Part shown: positions 14,074-24,422 of the stretch, one piece after another
How positions within the stretch are numbered: position 1 is the stretch's first letter
How the letters are laid out: every line of letters starts with the position of its first letter
Assembly (NCBI RefSeq): GCF_000969835.1
Contig: NZ_KQ033913.1
Span: 62,001 to 126,000 of the forward strand
Direction: 5' to 3'
Origin: Parabacteroides goldsteinii DSM 19448 = WAL 12034
GTDB lineage: Bacteria > Bacteroidota > Bacteroidia > Bacteroidales > Tannerellaceae
Length of the DNA: 64,000 bases
Notes under the pieces: model-generated
Told to the model about the DNA's origin: nothing
Seen by the model: only the letters and a program-made list of their open reading frames with translations
The model's database searches: none
Program-made: the position numbers and the translations under genes

Positions 14074-16011
14074 ATGAAGCAGTATGTATATCGTATTTTT
14101 TTGATGTTGGGATTAGCCTTATGGCTTGTCTCTTGTACGGGCACAGAAACCCCTATCGATGATCTTGGAAATATCCCAGAAGAAAGTATTCCCAGCGGTA
14201 CAGGGAATATGTTTTCGCTGGCAATGAGAATACCTTTGCCAAATGATTATATGGGTACGAAAACCTATGAAGGAGTAGACAGGGGGAGTATTTCAGAAAT
14301 ACTGATAGATGGAGTAAGAATGGTTCTCTATGAAGGTGGTGTTGTTAAATATTGTCTGGATCTGGATATACAGGTGCAGCCCGATAACAATGATTTTAAA
14401 GTTACTGGAAGTGATCTCTATAATTGGACCACTGATGGGAACAGAATCTTCATTCAGACAATAGCACGCACATTTGAACGGAGCAATTATGATATGCTAA
14501 TCGTGATCAATCCCAATGATTCGATTAAGGCAAAAACGGAAAAAGGAGAACATGTCACCGCATTGGATGTTGCATTCAATACTACTATCGGTATGTTCCG
14601 TTCCCGTACCGTGATCGGAGAAGAGGGAACATACGAAGAACCGGCTTATTTCCTGATGATGAATTCCCAAAAACTTGTCGAACTAATACCCGGAAACTTC
14701 TATGCTACTAAAGAAAAAGCAGAGAACAATCCGGCTTTCATCAATCTGGAACGTGTGGCAGCAAAAGTCACTTGTGATTATGCTGGTACCGCAAATACCA
14801 AATCTACTGCAGTAGCTCCCTACGGACGATTTGTTATGTTGCTGGATTATAATAACCAATCAGAAGCTCCCTGGGGTGATGAAGGATACGATATACCGGA
14901 AGATTGTATTAAATGTCCGGTGCAAGGTTGTACCGGTACATTTAACCGGAAAACGAAACAGTGTAGTGCCAAACCTTATCTTCATACATATGATGGCCTG
15001 GGACTTGTTTCCGATCGGGTGCGTTATATGGTTGCAACTGACCTTACCTGGGAAATCGATGTAGTCAATAAAAAAAGCTATTGGCTCAGACATCTTACAT
15101 ATAAAGCCGGAGGAACCGTAATCGAAGAACAGGGAGATATCGACCGGGAATATTTTTACGCTGAAGACCCTAACTTCTCTGGCTTTTCAGGAACAGATGC
15201 GAAAAAACAAAATTTCAGCTATGTATTGGATGGCACAGAATTAAATCCGGGTACCAATAGTACGGCTAAAAAGCTGTATCCTCAACTCTCCGATTATAAA
15301 TATTATAATTACTGGTCATGGAAAAAGGGAGACACTCAACCGGTGTACATACCCGAAAATACCATGGTTCAAAATGAACAAAAGAAAGATGTCGTGACTA
15401 GGGTTATCTTTAAAGCGGTTCTTAAAAGAGAGCAGTTTGGTGAGAAGAGTACAGAGGTGAATCCGGAGCTTCCGTTAAAACCGATCGAGGGGTTCTTTGT
15501 ATTTAAAGGAGGAAATACGGATATCGAAAATTATAAATACAATAATTATAATAAAGACAATACCACTTTTTTTATTCTCCGTCCGGAGGATGTGGAGATC
15601 TACGCCTCGGCCTCTACAACAGAACATATTCATATATATCTTCGGAAGGGTATTCTCGAAGCGATCAGACAATTTAAAGAGGACCATCCTGATTTTAACT
15701 TTTCTAATTGGAGAAACGAAAAACCGGCAGAATCTGCCAATCTTTCATTTTATAAAAACGGTGAAATGTATTATGAGGTACCAATAGAACATTTTTCCGT
15801 TGCAGAGGCACAAGGTATCGGAAAATACGGACGTTTCGGTGTGGTACGGAATAACTGGTACAAACTGAATATAGAAAAAATGATCTCTATCGGATCGCCT
15901 GTTCTGCCGGAGTCCAAACCAGAGTTTATAGAGACTGTTACCCGGTCTGCTGTACCGGAGGTAAAAAGTAACTCGAATATTCTGATCAGAAATCAGTCAA
16001 TCATATTCTAA
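14074..16011 (+). CDS. Second fimbrillin-like lipoprotein with a cysteine cluster
   Basis: This 645-residue lipoprotein (lipobox LVSC, Cys21) is related to the preceding gene: it shares INLERVAAKVTCDYAG, the VVNKKSYWLRH and EDPNFSGFS segments, YIPENTMVQNEQ, and the C-terminal KYGRFGVVRNNWYKLNI. It is longer, with an insertion that carries four cysteines, C278-x2-C281-x4-C286-x10-C297, absent from the first paralogue. It lacks the final WLSVEF..LPW strand of the first paralogue, ending instead in a charged tail (residues 620-645), which would fit a subunit at one end of a fibre. The gap to the previous gene is 95 bases without a promoter box, so they are probably cotranscribed. Confidence 0.68.
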   Translation: MKQYVYRIFLMLGLALWLVSCTGTETPIDDLGNIPEESIPSGTGNMFSLAMRIPLPNDYMGTKTYEGVDRGSISEILIDGVRMVLYEGGVVKYCLDLDIQVQPDNNDFKVTGSDLYNWTTDGNRIFIQTIARTFERSNYDMLIVINPNDSIKAKTEKGEHVTALDVAFNTTIGMFRSRTVIGEEGTYEEPAYFLMMNSQKLVELIPGNFYATKEKAENNPAFINLERVAAKVTCDYAGTANTKSTAVAPYGRFVMLLDYNNQSEAPWGDEGYDIPEDCIKCPVQGCTGTFNRKTKQCSAKPYLHTYDGLGLVSDRVRYMVATDLTWEIDVVNKKSYWLRHLTYKAGGTVIEEQGDIDREYFYAEDPNFSGFSGTDAKKQNFSYVLDGTELNPGTNSTAKKLYPQLSDYKYYNYWSWKKGDTQPVYIPENTMVQNEQKKDVVTRVIFKAVLKREQFGEKSTEVNPELPLKPIEGFFVFKGGNTDIENYKYNNYNKDNTTFFILRPEDVEIYASASTTEHIHIYLRKGILEAIRQFKEDHPDFNFSNWRNEKPAESANLSFYKNGEMYYEVPIEHFSVAEAQGIGKYGRFGVVRNNWYKLNIEKMISIGSPVLPESKPEFIETVTRSAVPEVKSNSNILIRNQSIIF

Positions 16012-16026
16012 ATAAGCATAAGGGTT

Positions 16027-19000
16027 ATGACAAATATTTCAAAAAAGACAATCTGTATTAAGCAGATGCAACTCATCGTATTTCTGGGACTATTATTGGT
16101 CGGTGGACAGGTGAAAGCACAACAGGCAACAAAAGTAAACGTTATCAATGAAGATTTTGAGAGACCCGAATTTAGCGGTAACTACATAGATCCTAATCCG
16201 GGAATATGGAGTTACTATGATTTCACGTATGCTGCCACTGTACCTATGGCCGATGATGCCGGAAAATGTATCATTACTAAAAATTCAAACCTTGTTGGTC
16301 ACGGTGAACCTCCACAATGGCCACATCCCGATCATACCACAGGAACCGGATATTATCTTTTTGCCGTGAAGGAAGCAGGTACCGATCCTAAAAAAATCTA
16401 TGCTGCTACAATCTCTTATGTAAAGAAAGGAGAGATTGTTAAGTTTGGCGTTTATTATGACGATGTGGATGGCGGATATAATTTTGAAATACAAGCTACG
16501 GGAACCGGACTTGGCGGTCAGACTAAAACTTCGGCCAACTATGCAAATTCGAATGGCGGATGGATTTATTGGTCTCATTCTGTTACAGCTACCCAGGATG
16601 GAGCGATAACTTTCAGTCTTGTTGATAAATATGGATATGAAAATAAGAAGCACAAATTTGGGGTGGATGATATAACGGTGAACATGAAGGCGATACAGAT
16701 GGCATCTCCTGCTTCTTTATACACCTATACGAAAGTCAACACACAGGTTGCTGCTCCTTTTCTGGCAAAATATAACAATCCTTTAGGAAGTGAAGCTTAT
16801 TCCTATGTATGGCAGAAATATGACGGTAGTTCTTGGGTTCAGGCCACTGGTACGGGAGCGACAGGAGGAGCTAATGGAACATCTTTTACAACAGAATTCA
16901 CTCCTGCGGCGGAAAGTATGGAAGGTCTTGTCTATTACCGGCTTGTAGTCACGGCAGGTAGTAAAACTTTGTATTCGGATATAGTTACTGTAGAGTACAC
17001 AGCGGTCGAATATCTGTTGAAGGAGGACTTTGGTGGAAACTGGCCCTCTACCGATTCGACAAACCAGGCAGGAGCTTCGGGCGACTGGTGGCTTGCTGCT
17101 GGTCCGCATCCAACAATAACAACGGATTTTACTTACGGACTCCCCGATGACAGAGCCTACAACAGGGACAAAGCCGAACAAGCTTACGGGGAAAGACCGA
17201 TTAAACTGGATCAGGGAGGCGCTGCCACTTATGCAATCACAAAACTGGCCGGATGGAAGTTGTCTATCCCCGGTTTTCCGGGTGTAGAGTGGAATTGGGG
17301 AGACGGAGACGGTGGCGGTAAAGGTGGCTTTGAGGATCACAGTATCCCTGGAGACAATTCAAAAGGTTATTTTATGTACGCTGTGAACCGTACAAATACA
17401 GAGAAGACTGTTTATGAAGCCAGTATTCCGGTAACAACGGACATGTTGGGACAAACCTTTTCTCTCAGTACATGGCAGGTTGCCTTGTGGGGGAGGGTCG
17501 ATACTCTTCCCTATCAGTTTAAGTTGGAAGTTGAAGATGCTGGAGGTATTGTGATGGACTCTGCAAAGTTTAAGGTAAGCGACGAATGGGAAGAAAGAAA
17601 ATTATTGTTTTACATTCCTCTTAGTTATAAGGACGATGAGATTAAAATACGTATATCATCTGTAGGTGATAATTTGTGGCTTGGATTAGATGATATCTCC
17701 CTTACCGGATATGAATCATTTATAACTATCAAATCTCCAGTATCGGGAAGTACTGTCGGTTTCAATGTGGATTTTATGGTGGATTATAAATATATCAGTC
17801 CTTCTATTAATTACAGGTGGCAAAGAAGTGCTGATGGTAATGGATGGACAGATATTGCTGGATCGGACGGTACGGCGACAGGTAACAGCGGAACTTTTAC
17901 CGGGACTATACCAGCGGTGGTAGACGGTTACTATTATAGAGTTTTGGTAATCAAGGGGAATGGTGGTGATACGGATTTTACGGAAGCTCTGGTCTCAGAA
18001 CCTGTGCGACTGTTTCGGGATGGCAATTACCTGATCAGAGAAGACTTTGGAGGGTGTGGTTCTACACAGGATTTTATTTATAAAGCCGACAATCAATATG
18101 TTATTCCCGGATATGAATATACCCAGGTGTCGGAGGGAATCGTAAGACCCAACCCCGGGAGCGGTAACTATATAATAACGAATCAAGTATACCTGAATTA
18201 CTGGACAAATGAGGATAATTCTGAAAGTACGACAAACTGGAATACGGATGTAACAGATCATTCCAGTTGTAAAGACGGTTACTTTCTGCTGGTTCACGCC
18301 AGGGGTACGTCGGATGGTGAAAGTATGCCATTTTATAAAACGACGCTTTCCAATCTTTGTGGTGGTTCGAAACTATCGTTTAAAGCCTGGATTGCCAATC
18401 TGGAGAAAAACACCAATACCAAGCAGAATTTCAAATTTCTTGTCGGTTTCGATAACGGAGATACCCAAGAATATACGACAGGAGATATTCGCGGAGGAAG
18501 TAATAGTCTCTGGAAACAATATGGATTTGACTTTTTTGTACCGCAAGGTGCTACTATCGCTACACTTTCCCTATTTACGGAAGGAGCCTGGGACTGGGGT
18601 AAGGGGGTTGCATTGGATGATATTGAAATAAAATTATTGAGCCCGGCACAGATATTTACACCAACAAAGACGGAGATGATTGTGTTATCCGGTAAGAAAG
18701 AAACCCTGACAGGGGGGTATGCCTGCGGCAGTTTGACAGGCTTGCTCACCTATCAATGGCAGCAACGTCTTGAGACCGGAGGGTGGATCAATAGTAGTGG
18801 AACGGGAGCTACCGGTACTGTCGGAAATGGAAATTTTGCGACCGATTATACAACAAATGCCATTCATGAGACTATTTATTATCGTTTTGTGGTAACAGGA
18901 GATAATGTATCTGTCTATTCTGATTCGGTTAAATTTATACCGGAAGATGCATCTAAATCGAAAACCTATTTCGTATGTCCGGATAACATGACGAAAGAGC

Positions 19001-22000
19001 AAGCTACAGTTTATAGGGGAAGTGGTGAATATCTTCCAGGAATGGTGAGTTTGGGTGAACCAGGTTATTTGCCTTCGCTTATTCATATGGAGGCCCCAGA
19101 AATAACTGGAGTTACGTATAAATGGTACACTAGTAAAGACGGAGGTACGGAAGATCTACTGCCTGATCAGGATGAGTATGATTATGATCAGAAATATTCT
19201 TCTACGCAAGCCATAGAGGATCCTGTAATACTGTCTGACGGAAAGACACATACCCTGTCTGTCCAGAACGAAAGAAATACAGACGGACAGTTTAAAGCAA
19301 GAACTTATTGGGTAGAGATATGTGATATGAACGGAGTTCCCCTTTTGGATGAGAGAGCCGCATATTATTTACTGCCTGGTTATTTGTGTGGTAGCGTAGA
19401 TGCTGCTATTTCTCCGGCAAATGCCCGTCGTATACACAGGGAGAACTTTGGGGGAACAGTTCCCGGAGATCTGAATATAAAACAAGAGCCAATCGATTAT
19501 ATTACGATTGATTACGAACAGTATAAATCCGGTGATGGCAATTTGCCGGAAGGCGGTTATATGATTACGAAGAAAAGTCCCGCAGGGAGTTCTAATGGCT
19601 GGATGGCTATGACAGACCATATTTATGAAGACCAGCCTAATGAAACTCATGGTTATTTGGTCGCTGTAAACGCTACAGAGACTCCCGGACGTTTCTATAC
19701 TCATCAATTAACGAACCTGGGCGCATGCCGTAATATCGAATTAGTTATTACAGGATGGTTTACCAGCTTTGTAAAATGGAACGGACTGGAGAAAGTGAAT
19801 CTTAAATTTATATTGACAAACACAGAAACAGGAGATATATTAGCAGAATATCTTTCCGGAAATATGCTTGATGGGGAAGGTAATAATTGGAGACAATTCG
19901 GATTCAGGTTCCTTGTTCCGGAGAATGTAACCAGTATAACTCTGGAAGTTGTCAATAACAACTTTGGTACCGGAGGGGGAAATGATGTGTTGATGGATGA
20001 TATTGAAATTTATCTGGTTATCCCTCCCGTGACCCTCGTGCCATCTGTAAACGGTTATGTTTGTGCAGAAGATGAGGGAGTGCTTATCCTGAAAGGAACT
20101 TATACGGATGACGGTACCTTAGGAAACTATTTGGACTATCGATGGGAGTTTAGTCCTACCGGAAAAGATGGTCCGTGGCAACCACTTGCCAGTGTTATCG
20201 GAGAGGTGACTTCAGGAGTGATCACGACTGATAAATCAAAATTCGAAATCTACCCTTTTACAGCAGCCAACAATGGATATTATCGTTTAGTAGTAGCTCA
20301 GTCGGGAGGTTTTGCCGGTATTCCGAATTATGCCTGTATGGCTGTGTCAGAGCCTCGTGAATTACTTTTTGCAGCCTCTATAGATAAGATTCCTACACCT
20401 TCGCTGGCCGGTAACCGAACAGCTTTCTGCTATTCCGATGTAGATAGAGACGGGTATATCACTATAACCAACCAGGATACGCAAGTGAGTGATAATAATC
20501 CTTATGCAAGTTATACCTGGATGGTCGGTGGGACGGTCGTTTCCGATACTACAGCAAGAGCTTTGAAAATAAAGTTGGACGATTATGCTCCGGGATTTTA
20601 TACGGTTTCGTTGACTGCCAATAATTCCGTGGGATGTACTGAGGCTTCTATGCATGAGTTTGTACTATTCCCCAAAGTAACCACCTGGACCGGTAATGGT
20701 GAAGCAAACAACTGGAATGATTTCAGAAACTGGGACAACGGTGTACCCGGATACTGTACTAATGTGATCATCCCCAATGAATCAATCAAAGTGGATCAAA
20801 CCAATCTGTTAGGTCATTATCCTCTGTTGATAAAGCCGACAGTAGACTCGTTGAATGTGGTAAATGATTATACCAATAGTCAGTTATATCTGAATCAACA
20901 GAAAGAAAAGCAGAATGACGGATTCTTTTCTCTCCGCCCAGCTTGCGATACGATAACCTTCAAGATGGGGGGCGGAGTGGCTCGTACGAATTATTTGAAC
21001 TACAGATTTGCAGAAGTGGATCTTGATGTGAAACCAGGTCGTTGGTATACTGTCTCGGCTCCTTTACGTGCAATGTATTCCGGTGATTATTTTGTCGAAG
21101 GAAATATAAAGCGTCAGAATCCAACAGTTTATATGATGAAATATAATACCACCAATCCACAGACACAAGATACACCGGCAAAGGTGACAGGCGACTTCTC
21201 GAATCCTTTCAATACGCTGACCGAAGATTTGTCTCCGGGGCTCGGATACGCTATCGGAGTCTATGATGGAGAAGACATCGAAGCAGAACTGCAGTCTTTC
21301 CGTTTCCCCAAAGATAGCGTTACCTATTCAATGTGGAATTATCATGGTGTTTATCTGGGCGAAACAAAGACAATGGATCGTACCGGTATAGGGCGGTTTA
21401 CTTATGAGCAGTGTATAGAAGAGATGGAAGGTAACCGACCATTAGATAATGAAAATAAGAACTTTAATGTGACTGTGAAAAACGATCAAACAGGCTATAC
21501 GACAGCTTTGTTAGGCAATCCTTTTATGTCACATCTGAATTTCAATCAATTTAAAGCAGCCAATCAGGCTATAACTGGCGGTTATTATATATGGACGGAT
21601 AATGAAACGTTTGAAGCTTATAACCCAGGGGTTTTTTCAAATGATCCGTATCTTATTGCACCTATGCAATCCTTTATTGTAGAAAAGACAGGACAGATAT
21701 CTGAGCTTCAATTCAATTTCACGATGTCGACAACAACGTCTGACATCACCCTGCGTTCCTCCCGCAGAATGGAAGAGGCAACGCTGAAGATGGACGTGTT
21801 GAGGAATCAGGTAGCCCAGAGTCATATTCGTCTGAAATATGTTCCGCTTGAAGAAAACCGGTATAATGCACGCAAAGATATGTGGACTCTCTTTTCGGAA
21901 GAGAATACAGAACCGGCTGTTTTATATACGTTACTGGATGGAAAGGCGGCTTCTATCCGTACATTGGGCGATTTATCGAAACCCATTGAACTGGGTATCC

Positions 22001-22437
22001 GTACCGATGTCAAAGGTGAGTTGACCCTTCGCTTATCCGGAATGGAAACTTTTGATACGGCTCAGAATATTTATCTGCAGGATACTTTTACGGGAACATT
22101 GCAGAATATGAGGGAGAATCCTGAATATACATTTGATAATCAGACAGGTTTTGTAGAAGGACGGTTGTTCCTGCGGATAGGTGAAATAGAGGAGAATGAC
22201 ATTCCGGATTCGGATATACGTATTGCTGTCAGCAACGGCCGGGTCGTAGTAAGCAGTTCTGTTGATGATCCGATTGAATCTGTAAAAATACATGCTTTAA
22301 ACGGTAGACTGATATATAATAAGCAAGCTATTCGTCAAAGTACTGTTTCTCTCGATGTGTTTATTCCTGAACAAGTTACTCTGGTTACTGTAACCACCCG
22401 CAACCGGCAAAAAACCGAAAAGGTGATTATACGTTAA
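16027..22437 (+). CDS. Giant modular exported protein, probable adhesin
   Basis: The 2136-residue product has a signal peptide without lipobox (cleavage near QVKA|QQ, residue 32). Four similar modules follow, each opening with an E-D/N-F(GG) motif (starts near 16150, 17020, 18031 and 19431) and ending in a DDI motif (GVDDITV, GLDDISL, ALDDIEI, LMDDIEI), which suggests jelly-roll domains of the MAM/CBM kind, each followed by an Ig-like domain (YVWQKYDG, YRWQRSADG, YQWQQRLE, YRWEFSPTG). Then come a PKD-like domain, a WTGNGEANNWNDFRNWDNGVP segment, and a C-terminal domain ending in ESVKIHALNGRLIY..EKVIIR that resembles a type IX secretion sorting domain. It lies 15 bases after the fimbrillin-like gene, so it may be its tip or partner. 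No catalytic motif was recognised. Confidence 0.7.
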   Translation: MTNISKKTICIKQMQLIVFLGLLLVGGQVKAQQATKVNVINEDFERPEFSGNYIDPNPGIWSYYDFTYAATVPMADDAGKCIITKNSNLVGHGEPPQWPHPDHTTGTGYYLFAVKEAGTDPKKIYAATISYVKKGEIVKFGVYYDDVDGGYNFEIQATGTGLGGQTKTSANYANSNGGWIYWSHSVTATQDGAITFSLVDKYGYENKKHKFGVDDITVNMKAIQMASPASLYTYTKVNTQVAAPFLAKYNNPLGSEAYSYVWQKYDGSSWVQATGTGATGGANGTSFTTEFTPAAESMEGLVYYRLVVTAGSKTLYSDIVTVEYTAVEYLLKEDFGGNWPSTDSTNQAGASGDWWLAAGPHPTITTDFTYGLPDDRAYNRDKAEQAYGERPIKLDQGGAATYAITKLAGWKLSIPGFPGVEWNWGDGDGGGKGGFEDHSIPGDNSKGYFMYAVNRTNTEKTVYEASIPVTTDMLGQTFSLSTWQVALWGRVDTLPYQFKLEVEDAGGIVMDSAKFKVSDEWEERKLLFYIPLSYKDDEIKIRISSVGDNLWLGLDDISLTGYESFITIKSPVSGSTVGFNVDFMVDYKYISPSINYRWQRSADGNGWTDIAGSDGTATGNSGTFTGTIPAVVDGYYYRVLVIKGNGGDTDFTEALVSEPVRLFRDGNYLIREDFGGCGSTQDFIYKADNQYVIPGYEYTQVSEGIVRPNPGSGNYIITNQVYLNYWTNEDNSESTTNWNTDVTDHSSCKDGYFLLVHARGTSDGESMPFYKTTLSNLCGGSKLSFKAWIANLEKNTNTKQNFKFLVGFDNGDTQEYTTGDIRGGSNSLWKQYGFDFFVPQGATIATLSLFTEGAWDWGKGVALDDIEIKLLSPAQIFTPTKTEMIVLSGKKETLTGGYACGSLTGLLTYQWQQRLETGGWINSSGTGATGTVGNGNFATDYTTNAIHETIYYRFVVTGDNVSVYSDSVKFIPEDASKSKTYFVCPDNMTKEQATVYRGSGEYLPGMVSLGEPGYLPSLIHMEAPEITGVTYKWYTSKDGGTEDLLPDQDEYDYDQKYSSTQAIEDPVILSDGKTHTLSVQNERNTDGQFKARTYWVEICDMNGVPLLDERAAYYLLPGYLCGSVDAAISPANARRIHRENFGGTVPGDLNIKQEPIDYITIDYEQYKSGDGNLPEGGYMITKKSPAGSSNGWMAMTDHIYEDQPNETHGYLVAVNATETPGRFYTHQLTNLGACRNIELVITGWFTSFVKWNGLEKVNLKFILTNTETGDILAEYLSGNMLDGEGNNWRQFGFRFLVPENVTSITLEVVNNNFGTGGGNDVLMDDIEIYLVIPPVTLVPSVNGYVCAEDEGVLILKGTYTDDGTLGNYLDYRWEFSPTGKDGPWQPLASVIGEVTSGVITTDKSKFEIYPFTAANNGYYRLVVAQSGGFAGIPNYACMAVSEPRELLFAASIDKIPTPSLAGNRTAFCYSDVDRDGYITITNQDTQVSDNNPYASYTWMVGGTVVSDTTARALKIKLDDYAPGFYTVSLTANNSVGCTEASMHEFVLFPKVTTWTGNGEANNWNDFRNWDNGVPGYCTNVIIPNESIKVDQTNLLGHYPLLIKPTVDSLNVVNDYTNSQLYLNQQKEKQNDGFFSLRPACDTITFKMGGGVARTNYLNYRFAEVDLDVKPGRWYTVSAPLRAMYSGDYFVEGNIKRQNPTVYMMKYNTTNPQTQDTPAKVTGDFSNPFNTLTEDLSPGLGYAIGVYDGEDIEAELQSFRFPKDSVTYSMWNYHGVYLGETKTMDRTGIGRFTYEQCIEEMEGNRPLDNENKNFNVTVKNDQTGYTTALLGNPFMSHLNFNQFKAANQAITGGYYIWTDNETFEAYNPGVFSNDPYLIAPMQSFIVEKTGQISELQFNFTMSTTTSDITLRSSRRMEEATLKMDVLRNQVAQSHIRLKYVPLEENRYNARKDMWTLFSEENTEPAVLYTLLDGKAASIRTLGDLSKPIELGIRTDVKGELTLRLSGMETFDTAQNIYLQDTFTGTLQNMRENPEYTFDNQTGFVEGRLFLRIGEIEENDIPDSDIRIAVSNGRVVVSSSVDDPIESVKIHALNGRLIYNKQAIRQSTVSLDVFIPEQVTLVTVTTRNRQKTEKVIIR

Positions 22438-22459
22438 AATTGAATGTTAACCGCTCCCT

Positions 22460-22499
22460 CCCTCCTGACTTTTTGATTTATAAAGTAGAGTCAGGAGGG
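22460..22499 (+). terminator. Intrinsic terminator after the surface-protein operon
   Basis: A perfect 11-bp stem, CCCTCCTGACT (22460-22470) with AGTCAGGAGGG (22489-22499), encloses an 18-base loop, 23 bases after the stop of the giant gene. The T tract after it is weak. Confidence 0.65.
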
Positions 22500-22550
22500 A
22501 TTCTCTATAAAATAATTGGCTAAAGTGATATCTGAAACTGTAGTAACTAT

Positions 22551-22558
22551 TATATTTG
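22551..22558 (+). promoter_or_regulatory. Predicted -7 element for the 22578 gene
   Basis: TATATTTG fits TAnnTTTG and ends 19 bases before the start codon. Confidence 0.55.
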
Positions 22559-22577
22559 CATGTAAAAACATAAAGAT

Positions 22578-23507
22578 ATGATAGTCAGAATACTTTGCTT
22601 GCTGGCATTTGCGTTGATTTTTAACTCATGTCACGGCCAGCAGACAGCAAAAACAGAGAAAGAGGATACAACGCCGAGAACCTTTGAAATGGTTGCCGTT
22701 CCCAGTATGATTACCGATCCGGGCGAACGAGCCAAATATCTGGTCCAGCATTATTGGGATAAATTTGATTTTACCGATACGGCGTATATCCATCTGCCGG
22801 ATATTACGGAACAGGCACTTACCAACTATATCGACCTGATGAAATATGTGACTCCGGAAGTTGCGACCTCTTCCATCAAAGGTATGATGCACAAGGCTGC
22901 GGCTGACAGCAGCTTCTTTGCTCATATGGCCGGTCTGTATGAAAAGTATCTTTACGATCCTAACTCTCCGATGCGCGATGAATCTTTGTATATCCCTGTA
23001 CTCGAATCCGTCCTGGCCGCACCGGTCCTCGATGAAGTAAATAAAATCCGTCCTGCCCATTTACTGGAACTGGCATTAAAGAACAGGGTAGGTGAGCCGG
23101 CAATCGACTTTACTTATACCTTGGCTGATGGGAAAACCGGTACATTATATAATGTAAAGGCTGATTATCTTTTGTTATTCTTCTACAATCCGGATTGTCA
23201 TGCCTGTAAAGAAATTACGGAACAGTTGTCGGGTGATCCGTTGATCGGCCGGATGATGTCTGATAAGAAACTAAAGATTCTGGCTGTCTATCCCGATGAG
23301 GATCTGGAAGCCTGGCGGAAACATATCCCTGATGTACCGGCAGCCTGGATAAACTCCTATGATAATACGGTAAGCCTTAAAAATGATGAGATATATGATC
23401 TGAAAGCAATTCCAACCCTTTACCTGTTGGATAAGACGAAAAAAGTTATACTAAAAGATGTCACATTTAACCAGTTGATGGAATTTATGCAAATGCAAAC
23501 AAACTAA
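22578..23507 (+). CDS. DUF5106 thioredoxin-like lipoprotein
   Basis: The 309-residue protein has a lipobox FNSC (Cys18), an N-terminal alpha-helical DUF5106-type domain (about 30-170), and a C-terminal thioredoxin-like domain in which NPDCHACKE supplies a CxxC active site and AIPTLYLLD the cis-proline loop. Family members are periplasm-facing thiol-disulfide proteins related to TlpA/ResA. The substrate is unknown. Its stop overlaps an ATG in frame with the following peptidase gene, so the two are probably cotranscribed. Confidence 0.75.
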   Translation: MIVRILCLLAFALIFNSCHGQQTAKTEKEDTTPRTFEMVAVPSMITDPGERAKYLVQHYWDKFDFTDTAYIHLPDITEQALTNYIDLMKYVTPEVATSSIKGMMHKAAADSSFFAHMAGLYEKYLYDPNSPMRDESLYIPVLESVLAAPVLDEVNKIRPAHLLELALKNRVGEPAIDFTYTLADGKTGTLYNVKADYLLLFFYNPDCHACKEITEQLSGDPLIGRMMSDKKLKILAVYPDEDLEAWRKHIPDVPAAWINSYDNTVSLKNDEIYDLKAIPTLYLLDKTKKVILKDVTFNQLMEFMQMQTN

Positions 23508-23530
23508 TGTATGTAAATAACAAATTGAGT

Positions 23531-24325
23531 ATGAGAACAACGTTATTATCAGTAATCTTGCTGGCTGGTGTCAGCCTGACTGCTTCTGCGCAGTTTAAAA
23601 TCGGAGGGAAAACAATTAACACCAAGAAAGTGGTTAGCGCCGCTACCGATGTTGCTAAGGCTATCACACTTAGTGATGCCGATATAGTGACCATGAGTCG
23701 TGAATATATCGAATGGATGGATACCCATAATGAAGTGGCCGGCCCCGATACGGAGATGGGACAGCGTCTGGAACGTCTGACAAAGGATATCAAAGTTGAC
23801 GGACTGGATCTGAATTTTAAGGTATACAATGTTATCGACGTAAATGCTTTTGCCTGTGGCGACGGTAGTGTCCGTGTTTGCGGCGGATTGATGAAAGTGA
23901 TGGACGACAATGAAGTAATGGCTGTTATCGGACATGAAATCGGTCATGTGCTCCATTCCGATTCGAAAGATGCCATGAAGAACGCTTATCTGACTTCGGC
24001 TGCAAAAAATGCCGCAGGAGCAACCAGTGATGTCGTAGCTAAATTATCGGATTCCCAGTTAGGCGACCTGGCAACAGCATTGGCCGGTGCACAATATTCT
24101 CAAAAACAGGAAAATGAAGCAGACGATTACGGCTTTGAGTTTAGTGTAGCCAATGGCCTTGATCCGTACAGCATGCATAATTCATTGAATAAACTGATGA
24201 GTTTGAGTGAAGATGCACCGAAATCATCCAAATTTCGCCAGATGTTTTCAAGCCATCCTGAAACAGCTAAACGTGTTGAACGGATGAAGGAGAAAGCGGA
24301 TGAATATATGAAAGATAAGAATTGA
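23531..24325 (+). CDS. M48 family zinc metallopeptidase
   Basis: The protein has a signal peptide (MRTTLLSVILLAGVSLTASAQ), the zinc-binding motif HEIGH in VIGHEIGHVLHSDS, and the third ligand Glu in NEADDYGFEF, which define a soluble exported M48 (BepA/LoiP-like) peptidase. Such proteins take part in outer-membrane protein quality control in Proteobacteria; the role in Bacteroidales is an inference. The start at 23531 gives the better signal peptide; an in-frame ATG at 23507 overlaps the previous stop codon and would add eight residues. From the chosen start the length is 264 residues. Confidence 0.8.
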   Translation: MRTTLLSVILLAGVSLTASAQFKIGGKTINTKKVVSAATDVAKAITLSDADIVTMSREYIEWMDTHNEVAGPDTEMGQRLERLTKDIKVDGLDLNFKVYNVIDVNAFACGDGSVRVCGGLMKVMDDNEVMAVIGHEIGHVLHSDSKDAMKNAYLTSAAKNAAGATSDVVAKLSDSQLGDLATALAGAQYSQKQENEADDYGFEFSVANGLDPYSMHNSLNKLMSLSEDAPKSSKFRQMFSSHPETAKRVERMKEKADEYMKDKN

Positions 24326-24422
24326 TTGTTAATATACCTTGTCAAATAAGGTGTTCTACTAAATTATTGCTAAAATAAGTATGAATTGTGCTATAAAACT
24401 ATGCTGAATAACATAAAGTGCT

